DNA from: Gigantopelta aegis
Lineage: Eukaryota; Mollusca; Gastropoda; Neomphalida; Peltospiridae
DNA: 64,000 bases
Assembly (NCBI RefSeq): GCF_016097555.1
Contig: NC_054713.1
Location: 11,454,973 to 11,518,972 of the forward strand
Direction of reading: 5' to 3'
A program made the translations under genes and the position numbers. The notes under the pieces are model-generated. The model was not told where the DNA came from. It searched no databases and was given only the letters and a program-made list of their open reading frames with translations. Shown here in pieces: positions 1-11,065 of the stretch. Position 1 is the stretch's first letter; each line of letters starts with the position of its first letter.

Positions 1-229
1 GGAAACCCGTAATCACCACTTCATGGGCTACACTTTTCGATTAGCAGCAAGGGGTCTTTTATATGCACCATCCCACAGACAGGATAACACATACCATGGC
101 CTTTGATATACCAGTCGTGGTGCACTGGCTGGAGCAAAAAATGGCCCAATGGGCCCACCGACGGGGATAGATCCCAAACCGACTGCACATCAAGCGAACG
201 CTTTACCACGGGGCTACATCCCGTTCCTT
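1..229 (-). repeat. tRNA-derived SINE, type B, cut by window edge
   Basis: The tRNA-like head lies at the right end and reads leftward as a tRNA A-box (tagccccgtggtaaagcg) and a B-box-like stretch. It is followed by the shared central domain (ggtatgtgttatcctgtctg) and the start of the type B tail (agtagcccatgaagtgg). The 3' end lies outside the window. The family is used as a reference for the other SINE entries: type B tails end in a sequence that, read on the SINE strand, gives gcgtcgttaaataaaac. Confidence 0.85.
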
Positions 230-266
230 ATTTATAAAACTAATGCATGAAAACGAAATCCTACAA

Positions 267-1626
267 CCACCATTGTCTACTCAAGGGAGACAATCATCTC
301 TACATAATGCAGTTCAGGCAAGTGTTCTACCACTGAGCTATATCCACCACCATTGTCTACTCAAGGGAGACAATCACCTCTACATAATGCAATTCAGGCA
401 AGTGTTCTACCACTGAGCTATATCCACCACCATTGTCTACTCAAGGGAGACAATCATCTCTACATAATGCAATTCAGGCAAGTGTTCTACCACTGAGCTA
501 TATCCACCACCATTGTCTACTCAAGGGAGACAATCATCTCTACATAATGCAATTCAGGCAAGTGTTCTACCACTGAGCTATATCCACCACCATTGTCTAC
601 CCAAGGGAGACAATCACCTCTACATAATGCAGTTCAGGCAAGTGTTCTACCACTGAGCTATATCCACCACCATTGTCTACTCAAGGGAGACAATCACCTC
701 TACATAATGCAGTTCAGGCAAGTGTTCTACCACTGAGCTATATCCACCACCATTGTCTACTCAAGGGAGACAATCACCTCTACATAATGCAGTTCAGGCA
801 AGTGTTCTACCACTGAGCTATATCCACCACCATTGTCTACCCAAGGGAGACAATCACCTCTACATAATGCAGTTCAGGCAAGTGTTCTACCACTGAGCTA
901 TATCCACCACCATTGTCTACCCAAGGGAGACAATCACCTCTACATAATGCAGTTCAGGCAAGTGTTCTACCACTGAGCTATATCCACCACCATTGTCTAC
1001 CCAAGGGAGACAATCATCTCTACATAATGCAGTTCAGGCAAGTGTTCTACCACTGAGCTATATCCACCACCATTGTCTACCCAAGGGAGACAATCACCTC
1101 TACATAATGCAGTTCAGGCAAGTGTTCTACCACTGAGCTATATCCACCACCATTGTCTACTCAAGGGAGACAATCACCTCTACATAATGCAGTTCAGGCA
1201 AGTGTTCTACCACTGAGCTATATCCACCACCATTGTCTACTCAAGGGAGACAATCATCTCTACATAATGCAGTTCAGGCAAGTGTTCTACCACTGAGCTA
1301 TATCCACCACCATTGTCTACTCAAGGGGGACAATCATCTCTACATAATGCAGTTCAGGCAAGTGTTCTACCACTGAGCTATATCCACCACCATTGTCTAC
1401 TCAAGGGAGACAATCATCTCTACCTAATGCAGTTCAGGCAAGTGTTCTACCACTGAGCTATATCCACCACCATTGTCTACTCAAGGGAGACAATCACCTC
1501 TACATAATGCAATTCAGGCAAGTGTTCTACCACTGAGCTATATCCACCACCATTGTCTACTCAAGGGGGACAATCACCTCTACATAATGCAATTCAGGCA
1601 AGTGTTCTACCACTGAGCTATATCCA
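267..1626. repeat. 80-bp minisatellite, 17 copies, with tRNA-like A-box
   Basis: An 80-bp unit repeats about 17 times in exact register with few substitutions (tcaaggg/ccaaggg, cagttcagg/caattcagg). On the minus strand each unit contains tagctcagtggtagaac, a good tRNA A-box. A clear B-box is missing. The unit is therefore probably the 5' part of a tRNA-related SINE that was amplified in tandem. The array abuts a LINE tail on its right side. Confidence 0.93.
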
Positions 1627-1654
1627 CCTCCCACCCACCCGCCTTGTTTAGTGC

Positions 1655-1835
1655 GCTGGACCCCTGAAGGGAAAAGAAAGAGAGGACGTCCGAAAACAAC
1701 ATGGCGCCGAAAAGTGGAAATAGAGATGAAGGAGACAGAACACAGTTGGGGCACATCAAGAGACTGGCAAGGGATAGACCGGTGTGGAGGAACTTTGTCG
1801 CTGCCCTAAATACCATTAGACATGACAGAAAATGA
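1655..1835 (+). mobile_element. 3'-terminal fragment of a non-LTR retrotransposon (LINE)
   Basis: Two overlapping plus-strand frames give KRGRPKTTWRRKVEIEMKE and then RLARDRPVWRNFVAALN followed by a stop. This is the typical C-terminal tail of LINE reverse transcriptase proteins (R-G-R-P-x-x-T-W-R-R ... L-A-x-D-R-x-x-W). One frameshift lies between the two halves near 1756. Only the last ~55 codons remain, so this is a 5'-truncated dead copy. The exact LINE clade cannot be fixed from so short a tail. Confidence 0.75.
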
Positions 1836-2035
1836 TGATGTCATTAACTCACTTGAAAAGAAGGCACTTTGTGTCAACAGTAATATCAAACTGACCATCT
1901 TCCCGCGCACTGCTTTTTGTCACAGTTCCGCCATGCTCTTTATTCAACATCTAAAACAGAAAACAATAACAAAAATATGTACAGTAAAACTGAACAAATG
2001 TATCAGTTACTAATGCACTAATTGGAACGAGCAAA

Positions 2036-2126
2036 AAAAGTTGAATGTATCCACCGAGGTGATTCGATCCTGCAACGCAAGCACCTCAAGTGAGCACTCG
2101 ATCGACTGAGCTAAATCCCACCCCAT
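2036..2126 (-). repeat. tRNA-derived SINE head, type C, truncated
   Basis: The minus strand reads gggatttagctcagtcgatc and then a B-box-like gcaggatcgaatcacc. This is the head used by type C SINEs elsewhere in the window; body and tail are missing. Confidence 0.7.
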
Positions 2127-2389
2127 ATGGTATTAAACAGAGACTGGGAATACTGGGGGTAAACACTGAACATCTGGCCACAAATATGCATATAAGTAAC
2201 ACCAGACTTTATCAAACTTTAGTGTAATTTTAAACATCAACTGTTCTGAAATAACATAAAATTTAGTCAATTACCCTTTCACGAATGAACATTATTTTAG
2301 GCATTTATAACCTTTAAGTAAAAATATGCGAGTAAAAGTCATAAAAAGTATTTTTTGTTAAAAATTAATCTTAGATTAGTACTTTTATA

Positions 2390-2690
2390 TGGAGGCGAGA
2401 CGTAGCCCAGTGCTTGATGCACGGTCGGTCTGGGATCGATTCCCGTCGGTGGGCCCATTGGGCTATTTCTCGTTCCAGCCAGGGCACCACAACTGGTATA
2501 TAAAAGGCTGTGGTATGTGCTATCCTGTTTGTGGGAACATGCATATAAAAGATCCTTTAGCATTAGGAAACATGTAGTGGGTTTCCTCTACCGACTACAA
2601 GTCAGAATTACCAAATGTTTGACATCCAATAGCCGATGATTAATATATCAATGTGCTCTAGTGGTGTCGTTAAACAAAACAAACTTTTAA
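2390..2690 (+). repeat. tRNA-derived SINE, type A, near full length
   Basis: The tRNA-like head (gacgtagcccagtg...gggatcgattcccgtc) is followed by the central domain and then the type A tail (gacatccaatagccgatgat ... gtggtgtcgttaaacaaaac). About ten bases of the head after the A-box are missing compared with the other copies. Confidence 0.9.
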
Positions 2691-2771
2691 ATTATATAAA
2701 CTAATTTCATACTCTCCACAGGCATTGAAATACTGAGACAGGTAGGACAATTTACCTGTATAGCAACAATT

Positions 2772-2994
2772 CAGGGGTCGAAATACTACTATCCCAACTG
2801 GTTTTTGCTGGCCAACATCACCACGGGCCAGTACACATTGTTTCCCCCCCCCACCGTTATCCCAACAATTATTTTTACATTAAATTTTATATTCACACAA
2901 TATAATGATTGAATCATGTTTAATTCGAATCGGCAGAATTTATAGCCTTTCAGAACGAATATCCGGAAGGTATTTTAGCAAATTTCAACCCCTG
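2772..2994. mobile_element. hAT-like MITE
   Basis: It starts caggggtcgaaat and ends atttcaacccctg, an imperfect 13-bp terminal inverted repeat beginning CAGGGG as in many hAT-type elements. No coding capacity. I could not find a clean 8-bp target duplication. It lies in the intron downstream (in gene direction) of the GMPS exon at 3029-3143. Confidence 0.55.
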
Positions 2995-3028
2995 CTCCAC
3001 GTCCAACATTACTCTAGTGTTGCAATAC

Positions 3029-3143
3029 CTGAAGGCCGTAACATATCCCAAGCAGTGGTAAGCCACAGTTGAAGATGTCGGCATCGTACAATGGAGCGTC
3101 CGTGTCATTGACAGAACTTGGGCCTCCCGATATTATTATCGCT
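3029..3143 (-). CDS. GMPS: GMP synthase (GMPS), exon with the catalytic cysteine region
   Basis: GMP synthase makes GMP from XMP using glutamine and ATP in cytosolic purine synthesis; this exon belongs to its N-terminal class I glutamine amidotransferase domain. The translation reads [20 protein letters not shown] and later LLGICYGLQ. The cysteine of G-I-C-Y-G is the nucleophile that forms the glutaminyl thioester in this family, and the segment matches the equivalent part of animal GMPS as I remember it. The exon starts after a tttcag acceptor with one base that completes the AAA codon begun by the previous exon, and ends CAG before GTATTG, in phase 0. The remaining exons (rest of GATase, ATP pyrophosphatase and dimerisation domains) must lie left of the window. 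Confidence 0.93.
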
Positions 3144-3249
3144 CTGAAATAAAACAATTATATATATTATATATATATGAAAACCCCCACAAGATCAACC
3201 CATTATATGGCAACAAAATATCTAAAGTAAAATACAACAAAAACATATA

Positions 3250-3690
3250 AGACTAGGTATCTAATATTATATTAGCCCGAAAGTGTAGACTAGGTATCTA
3301 ATATTATATTAGCCCGTAAAGTGTGTAGACTAGGTATCTAATATTATATTAGCCTGAAATGTGTGTAGACTAGGTATCTAATATTATATTAGCCTGAAAA
3401 GTCTGTAGACTAGGTATCCAATATTATATTAGCCCGAAAAGTGTGTAGACTAGGTATCCAATATTATATTAGCCCGAAAAGTGTGTAGATTAGGTATCCA
3501 ATATTATATTACTATTAGCGCGAAAAGTGTGTAGACTAGGTATCCAATATTATATTAGCCGGAAATGTGTGTAGACTAGGTATCTAATATTATATTAGCC
3601 TGAAAAATGTGTAGACTAGGTATCTAATATTAAATTAGCCTGAATCAGTGTGTAGACAAGGTATTTAATATTACATTAGCCTGAAATATG
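3250..3690. repeat. 40-bp minisatellite, about 11 copies
   Basis: The unit contains gactaggtatctaatattat and atta-gcc-gaaaagtgtgta, repeated every ~40 bp with small indels. It lies in an intron of GMPS. No open frame follows it. Confidence 0.9.
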
Positions 3691-3758
3691 TGTGGGTCAT
3701 AAAACTGAAGACTGGAGAAAACTTGGAGCGAAGAGAAAAAGAAGGAAGTTGAAAGAAA

Positions 3759-4143
3759 GAAAGAAAGAAGTGTTTTATTTAACGACGCACTCAACACATT
3801 TTATTTACGGTTATATGGCGTCAGACATATGGTTAAGGACCACACAGATTTTGAGAGGAAACCCGCTGTTGCCATTACATGGGCTACTCTTCAGATTGGC
3901 AGCAAGGGATCTTTTATTTGCGCTCCCCACAGGCAGGATAGCACAAACCATGGCCTTTGTTGAACCAGTTATGGATCACTGGTCGGTGCAAGTGGTTTAC
4001 ACCTACCCATTGAGCCTTGCGGAGCACTCACTCAGGGTTTGGAGTCGTTATCTGGATTAAAAATCCCATGCCTCGACTGGGATCCGAACCCAGTACCTAC
4101 CAGCCTGTAGACCGATGGCCTGCCACGACGCCACCGAGGCCGG
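3759..4143 (-). repeat. tRNA-derived SINE, type D (long head), type B tail
   Basis: Read on the minus strand, it starts at the right with a distinct tRNA-like head (ggcctcggtggcgtcgtggc ... gggttcggatccc, a good B-box). An extra ~100-bp segment follows, then the shared central domain and the type B tail ending in a poly(cttt)-like run. It is a homologue of 40744-41137. It lies in a GMPS intron. Confidence 0.88.
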
Positions 4144-4346
4144 TAAGAAGGAAGTTGAAGTCACATAACTGGAACTACAGGGAGCACACAGTGTGAAGAA
4201 TTTTAGGCCATCCCATCGGCTGTTGGGATGTTCTGACCTGACCACTTGCGTGGGGGGTGGGGAGAGGAGAGGTGCACTTATTGAGGACAGGTAATGAAAA
4301 GTATTTCACTGACAGTGGGCATTATTGCAATAATCTGACTGCTTAC

Positions 4347-4438
4347 TTGTAGTGTTTTTCTTTCAGTGTGAATGCTGGCGTGTCCAGCGGAAGAATGTCA
4401 CACTCTACGTTCAGTTCCCGAACCTTCCTGTCAATCAC
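4347..4438 (-). CDS. GMPS: GMP synthase (GMPS), second visible exon
   Basis: The translation begins [19 protein letters not shown] and continues [11 protein letters not shown], matching the segment after ILDAGAQYGK in animal GMPS (human VIDRRVRELFVQSEIFPLE from memory). The acceptor is tttcag at 4439-4440. The donor is GTAAGC at 4346. The exon has 30 codons plus two bases (AA); these join the A that starts the exon at 3143 to give lysine. It belongs to the amidotransferase domain of this cytosolic purine-synthesis enzyme. Confidence 0.93.
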
Positions 4439-4583
4439 CTGAAATGAAAGTACAATCGTCACAGTTTACATTACTTAGTCCACATGTACATACAGTGTAA
4501 GGAATGGGATGAAGTTTTCTGATTTACCACTGCTTTCACAAGCCAAACAATTATCAATTAAAATTAACATGTATGTATCATGC

Positions 4584-4745
4584 CAGGGCTAGCTGTGGGT
4601 GATCAGAAAATTTCGCCAAATTATGTCAACAATGCAAAACCTGAAGCTATTTTCCAATAAAAGATCAATTATTACACAATTTTTTCCCCGCCAAATTAAA
4701 ATAAAATTTGTCAATTGTTCTTAAATAGTAGCAGAGCTAGCCCTG
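4584..4745. mobile_element. hAT-like MITE
   Basis: It begins cagggctag and ends ctagccctg. A homologous copy with the same ends and interior (ttcgccaaatt ... aaataaaatttg) is at 49604-49805. Non-coding, in an intron of GMPS. Confidence 0.7.
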
Positions 4746-4778
4746 CATGGTTTGAGGGACTAGCTATATGTATTTTAT

Positions 4779-5225
4779 CAGGCATCGAAATAAGCATTGT
4801 CCGGTAACCCATTTACAGGTTACCACAAAATATAGCCTGGTAACCTATACAATGTAGGTTACCACAACTATATGAAAGTTAGAATTGAATTCCTGTTACT
4901 GTTACTTTTAACGTGGACATTCTGAAATTGTATCGGTGCGTGCGAACATCGGTACAAGAAACGAAATCCTGAAGTAAATTTATCTAGTGGGCGCTGCTTA
5001 AATGCGGATTGCCGAGATTACTTGGAATTGCACAAGTGCGCGTGAACATAGATGCAATTCCTTACAAGAAAATGAAACGCAGAAGTCCGGAATGCATTGC
5101 CTGGTTTACGTTCGGAAACGAAATTACCGTTACATTGAAATGTTTGTCGAGAACGAAACACCGTTCTCGACTGTGGTAACCTCCCGGTAACCTGAACGAC
5201 CGTTCTCGACTTATTTCGATGCCTG
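4779..5225. mobile_element. hAT-like MITE, 447 bp
   Basis: It starts caggcatcgaaataag and ends cttatttcgatgcctg, a near-perfect terminal inverted repeat. The bases ttttat occur directly on both sides and may be a short target duplication. The interior is rich in ggtaacc motifs. It contains a chance 62-codon open frame with no recognisable domain. It lies in an intron of GMPS. Confidence 0.75.
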
Positions 5226-5469
5226 TTTTATGCCAAGCACATCAGAACTGTGGATTTGTTTTCTAAATTAAAATGCTTAAACAGTAAATAAACAACATTT
5301 CTTAAACATCAACTTTTGTCGAAGTAATTTAAATTCTTACATATACTTCATTTTGTATTAGAATGGCATTATGTATTACATAACCAACCTGTGAATAAAG
5401 TGCAATTAAGTTTCAGTTTGAACTAAATAAAACCTGAAACTTAGTAATAATTAGTTCTCTATTTATTGA

Positions 5470-5717
5470 AGGGACAGGACATAGCTCAGTGGTCAAGTGC
5501 TCACTGATGCGTGGTCGGTTTGGGATCAATACCCGTGGTATGTGCTATCCTGTCTGTGGGATGGTGCAAATAAAAGATCCTGTGCTACTAATGGAAGAAT
5601 GTAGTGAGTTTCCTCTCTCAGACTATGTCAAAATTACCACGTCTGACATCAAATAGCCGATGATTAATAAATCAATGTGCTCTACTGGTGTCATTAAACA
5701 AAACAAACAAACTTTTT
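5470..5717 (+). repeat. tRNA-derived SINE, type A, internally deleted
   Basis: The head (catagctcagtggtcaag) and type A tail (catcaaatagccgatgat) are present. About 75 bp between the B-box and the central domain are missing (gggatcaatacccg runs straight into tggtatgtgctatcc). Confidence 0.85.
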
Positions 5718-5817
5718 AACTATTAATTGATAAAACGGTTCAATTAAACTCTGTTAATCAAGCCGTATCAATACAATGAAATACTTTCTTTAAATATTTA
5801 CAATTTGCAGACAAAAA

Positions 5818-6117
5818 AGTTTGTTTTGTTTAACGACACTACTAGAGCACATTGATTATTAATCATTGGCTATTGGATGTCAAACATTTGGTAATTTTGA
5901 CATATGGTCTTAGGGAGGAAACCCGCCACATTTTTCCATTAGTAGCAAGAAATGTATGCACCATCCCACAGACAGGATAGCGTATACCACGGCCTTTGAT
6001 ATACCAGTCAAGTGCACTGGCTGGAACGAGAAATAGACCAATGGGCTCATCAATGGGGATCGATCGCAAACTGACCACGCATAACCGAGTGCTTTACCAC
6101 TGGGTTACGTCCCGCCC
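5818..6117 (-). repeat. tRNA-derived SINE, type A
   Basis: Opposite in direction to the neighbour at 5470 and separated by ~100 bp. The tail lies at the left (gtttgttttgtttaacgaca) and the tRNA-like head at the right (ggcgggacgtaacccagtgg on the minus strand). Both copies sit in the first visible GMPS intron. Confidence 0.88.
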
Positions 6118-6242
6118 CCAATTTGGGGACAAATAACAATAAAACTTCTGTAGTATTACTTGAAGATTGTGACAGTTCCAAATGATAGTCTAGAGACGAT
6201 GTTTAAAACTCTAAACATTTATAATGATATGTATGTACAAAC

Positions 6243-6346
6243 CTTCCCATACTGTGCACCAGCATCGAGTATTGCGACTTTCTCTCCATTTGCTGCTCCA
6301 TCCCCACTCATACATTGTGCAGCAGAACCATTCATCACAATATTAG
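6243..6346 (-). CDS. GMPS: GMP synthase (GMPS), first recognisable exon
   Basis: It encodes a poorly conserved lead (NIVMNGSAAQCMSGDGAAN) and then EKVAILDAGAQYGK, the start of the class I glutamine amidotransferase domain. The acceptor is ttttccag. The exon opens with two bases of a split codon, which implies coding sequence upstream, unless the methionine in IVMNGS is the real start and the exon begins in 5' UTR. The donor is GTTTGT right after AAG, phase 0, joining VIDRKV. No earlier exon was found to the right; human GMPS has a similarly variable N-terminus before this motif. Confidence 0.9.
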
Positions 6347-6376
6347 CTGGAAAATAACAAATTAAATCTTCAAAAT

Positions 6377-6402
6377 AGTATATATATATATATATATATA
6401 TA
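6377..6402. repeat. (TA)n microsatellite
   Basis: About 13 uninterrupted TA units, 31 bp upstream (gene sense) of the acceptor of the first recognisable GMPS exon. Confidence 0.9.
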
Positions 6403-7884
6403 CATTGTATATGTAAACATATATATTCCACTAAAAGCTGAACTTTCCTTATCCTTCTGATAACTGCAGACGAGATATCTCGCCTGACGTCACGCCAGTC
6501 GACATACTGCAGGGTGTACACTTTACGGTCGCCCAATCGCCCATGGCGAGTTAAAATAGCGTTGGGCAAGTCAAAACCGTATCATGTGTCGCCCGCCTGG
6601 CAATCGAAAATTTCCGCATATTGTGTTATGTATCAAAATGCAAATAACTAATGTCTGTAAGAGATCGGAAAGTTATTTTGTATTTATTGTTTTCAACTGG
6701 TTTCCTATTAGTATCTGCACAACCAAACCCATATAGGACATAATAGCAACCACTTCTCCAGTCTATCGAACTGTCTAAAGCCATTCGGAATGCCTCGGCC
6801 AGTTTTGATTACATACTTGGGGAAAATCCTGGCCACATAAAAGTATTCATAGGTTCAATCGGAACACCTCGACCATGTCCATCTTTACTTTCCATTTAGT
6901 TACAATCAGAACAACTCACCACATGCTGCTATGCTATGTTTGGCAGAAAGATTTTGTTTAGGAGCCTGGAGTTTTCCGAAGTTAACCGTGTTAGAAAGTT
7001 TTTGTTTTTTTACGGAATATACAGTCTCCTATACCAAACACCCAATCGTCACTGTGAACAATGTCAACAGCAGCTATCATTGCCTGTGCACGTGCGAGTG
7101 TTGTTAAATAATTATTAAGCCTTTAACTTGTGTTGTTTGTTTATTTCTCTAGTGGATGTCATTATTGTTTGTATAGATTGCTGTCAGCTTAGTATTTTTT
7201 TAATTCCTCGTCATACGCCCATAAAAGCACCTTATTCATTCCAAGACCGAGCCTTGGTAAAACATTCCAGATGTTTGATTGTGTGGGTTCTGTGACAACA
7301 TAATAATTATAATTTAATTACAACAGTTTGTAATAAAACTAAAACAAGTTCTGTTTCCTTCTTTTTGTGTTGTTATTATTAGTGATTTCCCGAGAAATTC
7401 GGCAAGGCATGGTAGACCAAACAGTTTTGGGGCATTTTCACCATTTTCGGGGCACTTGTTTTCATTAAAAATACACAAAAATCAATTGAAATAAACATTA
7501 ATGTAATTTATGTGCTTGCTTTAATAAATGAATGGCAAAAGATATAAAATACATATTTTATTAATTAATAATACCTTTTGGGGTGTTTTATAAAGGAAAT
7601 TTTAGAATTAATTAGTGAAAAAGGCTTGTTTAATCTCAGGGCAGCATGGTGCTGATTAAGGCAAGATGGTGCTAGACTACTGAGGCATGGTGCTGCACCA
7701 TGCTAAAACAAGCTAGGGAAAACACTATATTATCGTTTGTATAATATGTTAACATATTTTTAAAGTGCAAAGTTGGGTTTTTTAAACGAAATTTGGTCGC
7801 GGGCCATTCAAGAGTTGTACGGGCGAGTCAAAGTGTTGCTGAGAGTGGCCCGATTGGCCAGTCAAAACGAAATCCCAAGCGCAT
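6403..7884. other. intergenic or 5' flank of GMPS, nothing firm
   Basis: This is where the GMPS promoter and first exon would be expected, but I found no convincing start or CpG-rich block. A short stretch (6486-6510, cgtcacgccagtcgacatac) recurs at 11718-11742. Around 7640-7720 a local imperfect repeat of ggcatggtgctg-like words is visible. No open frame with a recognisable product. Confidence 0.4.
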
Positions 7885-8463
7885 ACCCTGATACTGCACA
7901 CTGTATACAGTTCATTCCCCAATTCAAATTTTCCCGCTGTTTTGTACATGGCACTCACCATGAAAAATACCTTGGAATTTTGAGTTAAAAAAGTGGTTTT
8001 CGGCCAGTATTTTCGCTTGACAACCACGACAGCACATCGCAGTCATTTTCAGGGATCGATAGTTGATTGTGACAGCTAATTTGATAATAAATTTGATAGT
8101 TTTACCAACAACGAAAATCGCCAAATATTGGGATATGAATCGTAGTCCGTGTTTGTTTTCTTTAAAGTATGGTCAAAAAACTGTTATTGGGGAATAATGG
8201 ACATAAATAATGGACAACTGGCTAGAAATGCCCCTAAATAAACACGACTTCTTTTATTATTTTCCTAATTCTAATCAACATTAATTGATCAAAAATATCA
8301 TAAAAATTAGAAAAACCCACCAAAAATAATACTTACCAATTTAAATATGAACTTTATTTTTATGTATTTATAAAACATTTAAGTGAATATATGTAAGTAA
8401 AAATTATAAACTTGTACCCACTCAACGTGGTTTTTGTCAAAATTAATCCAGTAGTCTAAAGGT
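7885..8463. repeat. dispersed or duplicated block, copy 1
   Basis: It is roughly colinear with 11737-12370 at high similarity, from ctgtatacagttcattcccc through gggatcgatagttgattgtg to ccagtagtctaaaggttaa. The short frames inside it are not conserved between the two copies, so I do not call a gene. The decayed Tc1 element lies between the two copies. Confidence 0.8.
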
Positions 8464-8497
8464 TAAGAGGCAATTATTCAATTTCAATCCTGGGCCC

Positions 8498-8625
8498 ATA
8501 ATTTCAAAGCCATTTTTGCACTACGAAATAATAAAACCACTGTAAGCTATGACATCACTATGACATGTGCTGTAGTGACTTCATAGTCCATGATCGTTTC
8601 ACAATTTCGTAGCCGTAATTAGAGC
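8498..8625. mobile_element. decayed palindromic MITE
   Basis: The near-palindrome (cactacgaaataataaaacc ... cacaatttcgtagccgtaa) resembles the cleaner copy at 43098-43246 in order of motifs, including the central gacatcac/gtgacttc words. Confidence 0.5.
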
Positions 8626-8764
8626 TGGGCGGTATACCGTATACAACCCCTGCAATTAAGAAAATTAAAATGCCCCCCAAAAATGCGGATTGTAAGTAAA
8701 TCTGAATGATGAGTTTGTTATTTGTTTCGTTTGCTAATATTCTGTAACATTCATTAATACCAGT

Positions 8765-9312
8765 GGCAGTATTCATTGACTAAAAGTGACGTAACAGTTA
8801 ACATGTGAATGACACGTGCACGATCACAGGGCTTCTAGAATTTTTATAAAATCCACTAGCCATGGGATCAGTGATTTACGTGTACAAAGATTCACAAGGC
8901 CTACTTTTCTTTAAGTTATTTAAATTTTACCAAATAATAGTAAAAATAAGATATGTCATCTAAAGAGGGAGATAAGAGCTTAAAAACATTAACATTGGGG
9001 TTGGGGTGGGGGCAGGATATTCATATTTATAAAAGACATAACTGCAACATTTGAAAAATATAATCCACTAGCCGTCGGGCATGGCAATAGTAGTTATTTA
9101 CTAGCCCAACATTGAATATCACTAGCCATGGGAGTGGGGCTACCATAATCTAGAAGCCCTGTCTGGCATGGCAATAGTAGTTATTTACTAGCCCAACATT
9201 GAATATCACTAGCCATAGGAGTGGGGATACTATAATCTAGACGTCCTAGGCAGTATTCATTGACTGGAATTAATGTAACAGTTAACATGCGAATGACACG
9301 TGCACGATCAAT
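8765..9312. repeat. 63-bp duplication flanking a MITE
   Basis: The segment cagtattcattgact...gtgcacgatca at 8765-8826 recurs at 9250-9312 with a few changes. The MITE of the next entry and a second partial copy of that MITE's right end (9162-9249) lie between the two. Confidence 0.75.
8827..9161. mobile_element. hAT-like MITE with CAGGGCTTCTAGA ends
   Basis: It starts cagggcttctagaat and ends atctagaagccctg. The same family is at 54101-54535 (actagccatgggagtggggc in both). Its right part (ggcatggcaatagtagttat onward) is repeated directly once more up to 9249. Confidence 0.75.
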
Positions 9313-9509
9313 AGAAATTATATTAGAATAGAATAGATGTTTCACAACACCCCAGCACGAAAAATACATTGGCTACTGGGTGTCAAACTATGGTGCATGA
9401 TCAAGAACAATGGGATGTAAACACTTCAAGTGACTAGTAGGAGTGTAAGTTGAAAATTTTACTGAAAATAAGACATTCATACTGCACCATCGCCATGGTT
9501 CAACAATAT

Positions 9510-11065
9510 ATACTACTCAAAACAATTTAAGGGTCAGACGATATTTTCGACATTATTTTCTGAATGTCAATTATATTAGCTAGAACATAATGTCCAGCAT
9601 GGTATTGTTCCATTTTGACGAAAGTGGGTCTAAGCAACCCATAAATGAATTAAAATCCTCTGTCATTGACACTGTCGACTAGTTCTAATGGCGAAAACAT
9701 GCTTACATTTGCACGTAAATTAGGGCGAAAGCGAAAGGTCTGCTAAGTGCCCATAACTTGCTTTTTCACAAAGCGCTTCATTTGCACGCTTTGCATATGT
9801 ATTCCATGTTCCCAATGCTGAATTTCCGTATAATTGGAGCTTGCGTTCGTGTACGGTGCACACTCCAAATTCGACAATGGTACGACTTCAACTGACTATC
9901 GAAGATCGAGGAAGGGCTATTGCTTGGCTTCAGGATGGCAATACGCAAAGAAATGTTGCTCTGAGACTTGGTGTCAGTCAGAGTGTTGTTGGCTGACTGT
10001 GGCAACGGTACCAAGCAACGAATTCTGTTCGAAATCGTCCACGTTCGGGAAGACACCGAAGCACTACAAATAGAGGACCGCTACATCACCAATATGGCTC
10101 TACGTCAACGCACAACCACTGCACACCGATTACGTGACAATCTGCGGACTGCGACTGGAACTCGAGTGTCTGATCAAACCATACGCAATCGTCTGAGAGT
10201 CAATAATCTACGCTGCCGTCGCCAGGCTGTTCGACCACCACTCCTACCACGTTACAGAACGGCCAGACGTCACTGGTGCACGCTTCATCTGTGGTGGCAA
10301 CGTGTTCAGTGGGGTCGAGTGATGTTCACTGATGAGTCCAGGTTTAGTCTCAGTTCAACGACGGTCGGGTTTGTGTCTACAGACGTCCTGGGGAGCGCTT
10401 CGCTGACGTTAACGTTAGACAACGTCACCGGTTCGGTGGTGGCAGCGTCATCTCTATCCACCACAGGACCCCCCTCTATGTGGTGGATGGCAATCTGAAT
10501 GGAATCCGCTATCTGAATGAGATTATCTGGCCGTTGGTTCTCCCAGGCCTTCAGCAGATTGGCGGCGGGGCAGTTCTGCAGGATGACAATGCCAGACCCC
10601 ACCGCGCCAGCGTGGTAACGGACTTTCTCAGACAACAAGGTATCGCCAGGATGGATTGGCCAGCATATTCGCCTGACTTGGCCCCAATAGAGAACGCCTG
10701 GGACGAATTAGGCAGGAGAGTTCGGGATAACCATGCCCCTCCGGCCAACCTTCATGATCTGGGTCAACTTCTTATGGCAGAGTGGCAGGCCATTCCCCAA
10801 GAGTTCTTCAGACGTCTGATCAACAGCATGAGGAAACGATGTGTCAAGTGTATTCGCGCCAGGGGTGGATTCACACACTATTAAACGAATGTTCTAATGT
10901 GTAAAATCAATGTTTGACAACCTTCAACTTTGACAGCATGTCATGTGACTTTCTTGTATACAGTGACGTTTATTTGTGTTTTTTTGTAAATATGGAACAA
11001 TAAATAAAAAATTTGGTGTAGTTTACATCATCAATCTAATACACTCTGAAACTTATTTTGCCCTT
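9510..11065 (+). mobile_element. decayed Tc1-type DNA transposon
   Basis: It carries a Tc1/mariner transposase relic in the middle. The left end tatatactactcaaaacaat looks like a terminal repeat; the right end near acactctgaaacttattttg is diverged and the exact edge is unsure. It is an older copy than the intact Tc1-type element at 44.3 kb and belongs to a different lineage: the two transposases are only moderately similar. Confidence 0.75.
9878..10884 (+). pseudogene. Tc1-type DD34E transposase, broken
   Basis: The transposase is the enzyme that cuts and pastes Tc1 elements at TA. The N-terminal helix-turn-helix part starts MVRLQLTIEDRGRAIAWLQD at 9878. The catalytic part shows FTDESRFSL (first D), DNARPHRA (second D) and DWPAYSPDLAPIENAWDEL (E). 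There are 34 residues between the second D and the E. Damage visible by comparison with intact Tc1 proteins: an in-frame TGA in the first DNA-binding part (near 9997), a frame change near 10,070, another near 10,345, and a few codons missing after GGGSV. The last 134 codons to the TAA at 10,884 are open. It cannot make a full enzyme. Confidence 0.88.

Noticed and set aside
267-1626. CRISPR-like array
   Set aside because: The 80-bp units are contiguous without unique spacers; the host is a eukaryote.
3692-4060. 122-codon frame over 3.7-4.1 kb
   Set aside because: It lies entirely in a minisatellite edge and a type D SINE; the same frame appears in the SINE at 40744.
7782-8027. Possible first exon of GMPS (minus strand, with ATGGTGAGT-like site)
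   Set aside because: The segment belongs to a block duplicated at 11737-12370, where the frame is not kept; nothing ties it to GMPS.
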